From Clostridia bacterium (lineage in GTDB: Bacteria > Bacillota_A > Clostridia > Christensenellales > Aristaeellaceae), in NCBI GenBank assembly GCA_017509065.1, contig JAFWQM010000156.1, positions 1 through 7,088 of the forward strand: a stretch of 7,088 nucleotides of DNA. The letters run 5' to 3'. The notes beneath the pieces were generated by a model. The model worked only from the letters and a program-made list of their open reading frames with translations. It did no database searches and had not been told where the DNA came from. Position numbers and translations under genes: made by a program. Shown here one piece after another: positions 1 through 6,800 of this stretch. Position 1 is the stretch's first letter, and the number at the start of each line of letters is the position of its first letter.

Positions 1-13
1 AACCTCGGGATGC

Positions 14-43
14 ATCGAAGGGCCCGCAGGCCCTTCGATTTTT
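14..43 (+). terminator. Intrinsic terminator for a gene off the left edge
   Basis: A perfect 11-bp stem, ATCGAAGGGCC (14..24) with GGCCCTTCGAT (29..39), has a 4-base loop CGCA and is followed by TTTT (40..43). GC-rich stem plus T-tract is the classic Rho-independent form on the plus strand. On the minus strand the stem is followed by GCATCC, so it is not a good terminator that way. It implies a plus-strand gene ending just left of the window, convergent with the STAS gene. Confidence 0.75.
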
Positions 44-53
44 AATCCGCAGG

Positions 54-73
54 CGGCGACATGTGCGTCGCCG
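54..73. repeat. Hairpin, 7-bp perfect stem
   Basis: CGGCGAC (54..60) pairs with GTCGCCG (67..73) around the loop ATGTGC. A smaller stem follows: AACC (80..83) with GGTT (87..90) around GAA. No T-tract follows on either strand. It is the second member of the hairpin chain. Confidence 0.6.
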
Positions 74-99
74 AGGAGCAACCGAAGGTTGTTTCCTAT

Positions 100-171
100 A
101 TCAATTTCTGGCCGTAATATGAGCATTTTCGGGCCAAACGGACAGGAAATGCCATATTACAAGAAATTGAT
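100..171. repeat. Long imperfect hairpin, about 26 paired positions
   Basis: Three stacked stems share one axis. ATCAATTTCT (100..109) pairs with 162..171. GTAATATG (114..121) pairs with CATATTAC (153..160). GCATTTTC (123..130) pairs with GGAAATGC (145..152), with one G-T wobble. They are separated by an asymmetric internal loop (110..113 against 161) and a one-base bulge at 122. The terminal loop is 131..144. Length and AT-rich arms set it apart from its GC-richer neighbours. It could be a small MITE-like palindrome or an RNA stem. Confidence 0.75.
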
Positions 172-177
172 GTCTCC

Positions 178-208
178 ATCGAAAGACAGCTTTTTGCTGA
201 CTTTCGAT
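178..208. repeat. Hairpin, 8+4-bp stem with T5 loop
   Basis: ATCGAAAG (178..185) pairs with CTTTCGAT (201..208). After one A-A mismatch, CAGC (187..190) pairs with GCTG (196..199). The loop is TTTTT on the plus strand. The outer ATCGAA arm matches the outer arm of the terminator stem at 14..39, a possible hint of common origin. Confidence 0.7.
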
Positions 209-210
209 AG

Positions 211-237
211 CAGGGTGTCGACTTTGTCGACACCCTG
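211..237. repeat. Perfect 12-bp hairpin with 3-base loop
   Basis: CAGGGTGTCGAC (211..222) is followed by TTT and its exact reverse complement GTCGACACCCTG (226..237). It starts 2 bases after the preceding hairpin and abuts the next with no gap. There is no T-tract on either side, so it does not read as a terminator. Confidence 0.8.
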
Positions 238-268
238 AGGACTGCCTCTTTCTTAGTGAGGCAGTCCT
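238..268. repeat. Perfect 11-bp hairpin
   Basis: AGGACTGCCTC (238..248) pairs exactly with GAGGCAGTCCT (258..268) around a 9-base loop (249..257). It directly abuts the 211..237 hairpin, giving two perfect, unrelated palindromes end to end. The plus-strand sequence beyond is ATAACTTCG, not a T-tract. Confidence 0.8.
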
Positions 269-308
269 ATAACTTCGCAGAGACAGATTCTCCGCCTTAC
301 GCGGCCGC

Positions 309-321
309 ATTGCTTCGCAAT
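309..321. repeat. Small hairpin after a GCGGCCGC palindrome
   Basis: ATTGC (309..313) pairs with GCAAT (317..321) around TTC. It directly follows the 8-base palindrome GCGGCCGC (301..308). It lies 38 bases beyond the STAS stop codon and is the nearest secondary structure to it. It lacks a T-tract on the minus strand, so it is at most a weak 3'-end structure for STAS mRNA. Confidence 0.45.
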
Positions 322-358
322 CGTTATTGTTTTGCGATCATTTGCAGATACCGAAGCT

Positions 359-655
359 TTACTCGATGTCCAGAATGTCCGAAAAGCCGGTCACATCAAA
401 CACTTCCTGCACGACATCATTGACGTGCGTGACCTTCATGCTGCCCTTCTTATTCATGACTTTTTGAGCGGACAGGAGCACCCGCAGCCCGGCGGATGAA
501 ATATAGTCCAGCTTGACCAAATCGAAGATCAGGCTTTCCACATTGTCCAGGGATGCTTTCAAATCCTTTTCCAGGTCCGGGGCGGTGGTGGTGTCAAGGC
601 GGCCCTCCAGGGCGATGGTCAGTTCGGCGCCGTTCAGATTCTTGATGATATTCAT
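359..655 (-). CDS. STAS-domain anti-sigma-factor antagonist (SpoIIAA/RsbV-like)
   Basis: This 98-residue protein is a single STAS domain, the usual size for anti-anti-sigma proteins. In that family the unphosphorylated form binds an anti-sigma kinase and frees a sigma factor or other partner; phosphorylation of one serine switches it off. Family features seen: an N-terminal strand leading into EGRLDTTTAP (17-26), and FDLVKLDYISSAGLRVLL (44-61), the phospho-acceptor loop. By alignment with the DSSG/DSTG loop of SpoIIAA and RsbV, Ser54 is the likely phosphosite; the preceding Asp is Ser53 here. There is no signal peptide or membrane segment, so it is cytoplasmic. The ATG at 655 has GAGGAA 7 bases upstream. 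It lies 168 bp downstream of the NRPS on the same strand but has its own promoter at 800..827. No kinase or phosphatase partner gene is in the window, so its target, and any link to the NRPS, is unknown. Confidence 0.9.
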   Translation of the reverse strand: MNIIKNLNGAELTIALEGRLDTTTAPDLEKDLKASLDNVESLIFDLVKLDYISSAGLRVLLSAQKVMNKKGSMKVTHVNDVVQEVFDVTGFSDILDIE

Positions 656-662
656 GTGTTTT

Positions 663-668
663 TTCCTC
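663..668 (-). promoter_or_regulatory. Ribosome binding site of the STAS gene
   Basis: The minus strand reads GAGGAA, then 7 bases, then ATG at 655. This is a good Shine-Dalgarno at normal spacing and fixes the STAS start. Confidence 0.8.
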
Positions 669-799
669 GCTTTATGAAAATTTCTTTGCAGCCGTCATGT
701 CTACTTCAAAACAGGATCGTCCCACATCGGACGCCCTCGCGTTTTCAAAAACTTCGTCCTACTCTCCTTCCCGGTTCATCGCCTGGTTTTCTCGTGCTC

Positions 800-827
800 A
801 TTGTATCACATCGTCAGGATATGTCAA
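800..827 (-). promoter_or_regulatory. Sigma-A-type promoter for the STAS gene, overlapping the NRPS stop codon
   Basis: On the minus strand a perfect -35 TTGACA (822..827) is followed by a 16-base spacer and a -10 TACAAT (800..805), five of six consensus bases. A TG one base upstream of the -10 makes it an extended -10. The -35 covers the NRPS TGA stop (824..826). Transcription would start near 793, giving an untranslated leader of about 137 nt before the STAS ATG. The leader contains one weak 5-bp inverted repeat (718..722 with 729..733) and no clear riboswitch or terminator. The STAS gene can therefore be expressed without the NRPS, although read-through from it is also possible. Confidence 0.7.
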
Positions 828-3800
828 GATATGCCGATCGACCGTTTCAGGACCAGGGATTCCAGAATCTGAATATACAGATCATGGAAAGCTTCGATCC
901 GTTCCCTGTCGAACAAGCCTTCCGCGTATTCCATTTCTGAGTCGAAGCCGCCGTCGCCGAATTCGTTTTCCAGCAAATCCAGCGCAAGCATGGCCCCGGC
1001 TGCGGAAAACTCGTCGTTCAGTTCAATGATTTCATGGGGTAGAATATCCATCTCATCCCCGTTGATCTCCAGCTGCAAATCGACCTCCATGTAGTCGTTT
1101 ACAAACGCCTCCGTCTTATCGTACATGAAGTCCCAACTGCTGTGAGCGATGCCCTCCGCCACCTGTTCCTTTACGCTTTGCAGCAGTTCCCGAACGGAGG
1201 ATACGTCCTCCATGCGGATGGCGGCGGGCAGGTCGCGGATCAGCATACCCACGGTGTTTTGCGCTTCGGGGGCCAGGCGGTTGTTGAAGATCCAATTGAC
1301 CATCACGTGCTTTTTCCCCGTGAAGCGGGACAGGGCGATCAGCGCCGCGCTGATGGCCATGACGGATTGGGAAACGCCCCAGTATTCCTCCGCTTCGGCA
1401 ACCTGTTCCTTGGTAAAGCGGAGGCGCTTCATCCGGTCGGACAGGTTGATATTCCTGCTTTCATGATCCGGCTTCGGCATATGGCACCAGTCGTCATCCG
1501 CATCCCCGTACCGCTCCTTAAACCAGGCGCGGTCTTTTTCTATGCTGCCTTCCGCAGCGCGTTCCTCCGCTTCCGCCAGCATGGCGAAGTAATGGTCCGG
1601 TTTCAGTTCCCGCCCGAAATAGGCGTTCATGATGTCGCCCAGCACCACGCCCAGGGAACCGCCGTCCATCAGCAGATTGCTGATGTCCATGAACAGGTAG
1701 CAGCCCTTCCGGCCGCGGAACACACTGACCTTGCACAGGCAGGCGTTCAGGATGCGGCTGAAGGGGTTGAGCAGGATATCCGAAAGCGCGTCCTCTGTTT
1801 CCGGCAGGATGTCCCGCACCTTCACCTCGGGCAGCAGCCCCGGCACGTATTTCTGCCGCAGTTCATTGTCTTCATTGAAGAAGAAGGCCACGGACAGGGC
1901 GGGATGGTTGCTGATTGAGGCGTTTACCGCCGCGCATAGCCGTTCCGCGTCCACGCTGTGATCGAACCGCGCCAGGAAGTGCATATTGTTCCACATGGTG
2001 GAACCGGGGCGGAAGAGCAGAAGGTCGATCATCTGCACTTGCAGCGGGGACAGGGCGTGGGGAACCAGGCGGGCCTTTTTCTCCCGTTCGTCCAGGCTTT
2101 CCCGCCCGGCCCGCTTTGTAAGTTCCCTGGCGATGGCGCCGGGCGTGCGCAGCTGGAACACATCGGCGGCGGTCAGCCCGTCTATCTTCGCTTCCGACAG
2201 GACGACCATGGCCCGCAGGGAATCGCCGCCCAGGTTGAAGAAGTCGTCCTTTAGGCCGATCTTGTTTTCCTCTAACTTCAGCGTCCGGGCGAAGGCGGCG
2301 CAGAGGGCTTTTTCGGTTTCCGTTTCCGGCGGGATGTATTCCGCTTTCAGCTCCTGCAGGTCCGGCTCCGGCAGGGCCTTGCGGTTCACCTTGCCGTTTT
2401 GGGTCATGGGCATTTCGACAAGCTGCATGAGCACGCTCGGCACCATGTACTCCGGCAGCTTTTCCTGCATGAAGGCTTTCAGGCCGGAAACAGGAACGGC
2501 ATCCTTGGCGGTGAAATACCCGGCCAGGTATTCCGTGCCGCCGGTCTTGCGCACAGCGGCGGCGCTGCTGGAAACGCCGGGGAATTCCGTCATGACCTTT
2601 TCGATCTCGTCCAGCTCGATGCGGAAGCCGCGCAGCTTGATCTGGTTGTCGACGCGCCCGAAAATGCGGATCTCGCCGTCCTCCGTCCAGGCCGCCAGGT
2701 CGCCGCTGTGGTAAGCACGCAGCCCGTTATGGAGGAAGAACGCTGCCGCGCTCTTTTCCGGCAGGTTCACATAGCCGCGGCCCACCTGATCGCCGCAGAT
2801 GATCAGTTCGCCCTTCTGTCCCACGGGCAACTCATTGCCGAAGGGATCGGCCACGTAAAACACTGTGTTGGCAATGGGCGGGCCAACCGTCACCTGTTCG
2901 CCGCCGGTCATGAGCGCGGCGGCGCAACCCATGGTGCATTCCGTAGGGCCGTAGACATTCAGGATCACTGAATCCTCCCGCAGTTCCCGCAGCCGGTCAT
3001 AGAGCTGCCGAGGGAATGCCTCCGCGCCGATGTCTAAGAAGGTGAACTGCCGGATGGCTTCCCTACTTTCGGGGATATCCAGCAGGCTCAAAAGATAGGT
3101 GGGCGTGCAGGTGATTCCGTTTGCTCCCGTTTCCTTTACCAGCCGGGCAAACAGCGCCGGATCGTGGATTTCCGCTTCGGTGGCAATGACCACGGTGTTC
3201 CCGTTGCACAGCGGCACGAATTCCTCCACCACCGAAACGTCGAAGGAGAAGGAGGCGAGCGCCACGTTCACACGGCCGGGCGCGGCATAGTGCATGATTT
3301 CCAGGGATTTTTCGTTCCGGTGGACGTAGTTCATGATGTTCCTGTGCTCGATCATCACGCCCTTGGGCCGGCCGGTGGAGCCGGAAGTATAGATGCAGTA
3401 GGCTAAGTTTTCGGGCGGCACCGATACGGCGGGGTATTCCGCCAGGAAAGTATCCGGGGGGATTTCCTCCAGGCTTTCCACCCGGAAGGCTTCCTCCAGC
3501 GTCAGCACCTTGCAGCCCTTTGCTGACAGGGAACGCCCTTGCATTTGCCGCTTGGCGGTCAGCAGCAGCGAGCAGTCCCCGTCCTCCAGGCAGAAGTCGA
3601 TCCGGTCATCCGGGTATTCCGGGATGAAGGGCAGAAAGGCCGCGCCTGCTTTCAGCGCCGCGATTTCCGCCACGTAGGCCCAGATTTCCCGGTCGAAGAG
3701 TACGCCGACCAGCCGGTCTGTTCCGGCACCTTTTTCGATCAGAACCTTTGCCAGATAGTTGCTTAACTGATCCAATGCCCGGAAGGTGAGGCGCTTGCCC

Positions 3801-6800
3801 GCCGCGATGACCGCGATTTTATCCGGCTGGGAAAGGGCGTTAAGGTGAATCTGCTCCTGCACCGGGATGAAGTCCATCGGCACGGCGGTATCGTTGAATG
3901 CCGCAAGTTGCTTCCGGTCTGCTTCCGTCAGCAAAGACACCTGCCCGATGGAAGAAGCGGTCAAAAGCTGCTCTGCCGTGGTGAACAGATCCTGGGCGAA
4001 GCGGCGCACCCATTTTTCCGTGAACTTTTCGTTCCGGTATTCGATAGTCATGTTGTACAGGCCGGCTGTGGAAAAGAACTGGATGGACATGCAGCCCGTC
4101 ACCATGCCGGTGTGGTAGTGCTCCATGAACCACTTGTCGCCCTGCAAAAGCGTCTCCCCGGCGGCTGTACCCATTTGATCCGTGAATAAGTCACCCTGAT
4201 AGATGAATTCCACATCCTCGTTCACAGGGCAGGTTTTCAGCACCTCGTCAAAGGAATAAATATCGTTGCCCATGGTGGTGAAAATCTGCTTGCTGATTCC
4301 ACGCAGATAATCCCCCACCGGCTGATCCTTGCGCAGGTCGCCATAGACGGGGATGCGCTTGATCAGCGTGCCAATAGTATGGCTCATTTCCGAAAGCGGC
4401 CTGCCGTTATACACGGTGGAGAAGGAAACGTGCCTGCTGTTTAGGTACTTGCCCAGCATGAGGGCCATAGCGCCCATAAAGAAGCTGCTCTCAGAGATAT
4501 GCTCTTTTTCGCAGAACGCCTTGACCCGTTCAGCGGTCAGTGTATCCGGCTCATAACGGATGTTCCGGCTCACGCCGGGGGTCAGCGGGCCGTTCAGGTC
4601 GCCGGACAGGGCGGGCACGTCCTCCGCGTCCTTAAACAGGTTCAGGCAGTATTCCTTTGATTTTTCATGCGTGCCGTCCCTGAGCTGCCTTTCTTCGATC
4701 ATGGCCGCCTGCTGGATGGTGCATTCCTCTCCCGCCAAGGGCTGTCCCGCAAGCGCACGGTTCATTTCCGCGATGAATTGGCTTATGGCGGTGCCGTCAA
4801 AGAAGATCAGATGCGTCTTGATCTCAAGGTAACAGCGCTCCGGCGTACGGTAAACTGCCGGATGGAACAGCATTTCATCCATCATCGGAACGGCGGGCAT
4901 GAACTCCTTCATGAAATCCAGCCTGCCAGCTTCCGTGCCCTCAAAGACGGGGATTTCCACTTCCTCGTCCGGCACAGGTACCATGCGGGGCATGCCCGTT
5001 TCATCCGCCCGGATCACATACTTCATGCCGGGATGGCCCTTAAGCACCTGCCGGACGGCCCCGGCCAGCTCTTCCGCGGTGACGTCCTCCGCCGCGCGGG
5101 CAAGATACGGAACGGTATAAGTTTCCTTGCTGCCGCCGGTCAGGCTTTCCAGGTAAATGCCCATCTGGGTCTTCGTCAGCGGATAGGTTTCCCGGTCCAT
5201 GGCCGGAAGCTTCGCGTCCTGTTTCGCGTCCAGGAAAGCAGCCAGGGCCCTGGGGGTTGGATGCGCGGAAACGTCCTGGAAGGAAAGAGTATATTCGTCG
5301 AGATGGCTGATCAGCACCGCCGCGCTCAGGCTGGTTCCGCCGCAGTCGAAGAAATCCGCCGCGGCGCTGACCCGCGGCATATCCAGCGCTTCCGCAAAAG
5401 CGCCGCAGATTTTCCGCTCGGTTTCCGTCTTCGGCGGTTCATACGCCGCTTCCTCCGTCCGAATCTCCAAGGCTTTCAGCGCCGGATAGTCAAACTTGCC
5501 CCGCTCGTTCCGCGGCATCGCTTCCAGGCAGACAAAGTATTCCGGAATCATATACTCCGGCAGGTACCGGCCCACATAGCTTTTCAATTCCTCGGGGGAT
5601 GTTTCCGTGCCGGTATAATAGCAGCAGATCAGGTCTCCGCCGTGAACGCGGACATTCACGCAGGCGGCCTCGTCGATCCCTTCGCGCCGTCCCATGACCT
5701 GGTCGATCTCGCCCAGCTCCACCCGGTAGCCCCGCACTTTGACCATCCGGTCGTTCCGGCCGTGGAAGATCAGGCTGCCGTTTTCGTCCCAGGCCATCTG
5801 GTCGCCGCTGTGATACAGGCGCGTTCCGGGACGGAATGGATTGTCCGTAAACCGCTGGGCCGTCTCTTCCGGCATATTGTTGTACCCGATCGCCAGCCAG
5901 GGGCTGCTGACGCACAGTTCGCCAATCACGCCGGGCTCGTCGATTTTATTTCCGTCTTCGCCGAGCAGGTATACTTCGTTGTCCCGGCACGGTTTCCCCA
6001 GGCACTTCGGCCCGTCGTCTCCGGCCGGATGCAAAAGAACGCAGAAGCTTTCGCTGGAACCATAAAGCTCCAGCGCACCCGGAATATGCTCCGCCCCCTG
6101 ATCCTTCTCTCCCGCGAGGATCACGTACTCCAGCGGCAGGGGCCCGTACAGCTGCTGCAGGACGCTGTACATCTGGGGCGGGCAGAACATGCCGGTGATC
6201 TGCCGCGTCAAAAACAGCTCATGGATCATCTCCATGTTCTTCCGTTCCGTCTCGTTGGCGATATAGACGCTGCCGCCGCAGGTCAGCATCGGCATAAAAT
6301 CCAGTACGCTGGCAAGAAAGCCGAATCCCGAAATGTTCAGCGACCGGGCGTGTTCCGTCATGGGAATCTCTCCGGCAAAAACAGTCGGCGCGCAGCTGAG
6401 AACTGACTGGCGGTGAACAACGCCTTTTGGTTTCCCGGTGGAGCCGGAAGTATAGAGGATGTAGCCCTCCGCGTCCGGGTCGGAAAGATCCAGCGTCTTG
6501 TCCCCTTGCGGGTCCTCGCCGCGCTCTGGCATGATCTCCTCGATCAGCAGCGTCGGAAACCCTTCCGCTTTCTTTGATAACGCGGCGGTCGTGATGCACA
6601 GCGCGCAGCCGACGTCCGTTAAAATACTGCGCACCCGTTCCGGGGGATACTCCCCGTCGATCGGGACCGCCGTGCAGCCGGCGCGCAGCACGGCGAACTG
6701 GGCGACGATAAACGCCTTTGTCCGGGGCAGGTGCAGGGCGATCCGCCCGCGGCGGTCCCTTCCGCCGAGCCTTTCAAGGATTCGCTCCGCGAGATACGCC

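Larger units (their letters stand above)
1..358. other. Gene-free region made of a chain of inverted repeats
   Basis: I see no credible coding sequence here. The 69-codon minus-strand open frame at 101..310 merely runs through the hairpins and resembles no family I know. The region instead holds successive inverted repeats of different sequence (14..39, 54..73, 80..90, 100..171, 178..208, 211..237, 238..268, 309..321). Between 100 and 268 there is almost no unpaired spacer: the gaps between hairpins are 6, 2 and 0 bases. Only the first hairpin has a T-tract and reads as a terminator, on the plus strand. None gives a good intrinsic terminator for the minus-strand STAS gene just to the right. 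It could be a structured RNA, a nest of small palindromic repeats or MITE remnants; sequence alone does not decide. Confidence 0.7.

Noticed and set aside
238..268. Intrinsic terminator for the STAS gene
   Set aside because: The stem is perfect, but on the minus strand it runs straight into CAGGGTG with no T-tract, and it lies 90 bases beyond the stop codon.
101..310. 69-codon minus-strand frame over the hairpin chain
   Set aside because: It runs through several perfect inverted repeats, has an Arg/Ser/Gln-rich nonsense-like composition, and no clear ribosome binding site upstream of its ATG.
718..733. Terminator between the NRPS and STAS genes
   Set aside because: CGTCC pairs with GGACG over only 5 bp and the minus-strand tail is ATCCTGTTTTG, a weak interrupted T-run; too poor to call.
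1661..1684. C2 as a heterocyclization (Cy) domain
   Set aside because: Cy domains have DxxxxDxxS. DxxS is present (D1749, S1752), but the position five residues before that Asp is Ser; the nearest upstream Asp is seven residues away.
827..2062. C2 as an epimerization domain
   Set aside because: A terminal position after a PCP would fit, but E domains need HHxxxDGxSW and here the motif is SNLLMDGGSL. The later segment GMLIRDLP looks like a C-domain motif.
4667..6406. 579-codon plus-strand open frame opposite the NRPS
   Set aside because: It lies wholly antisense to well-conserved NRPS motifs, is rich in His, Arg, Gln and Phe as expected from an antisense frame of GC-rich codons, and shows no domain I recognise. 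The same holds for the 258-codon frame at 1142..1918 and the 242-codon frame at 1986..2714.
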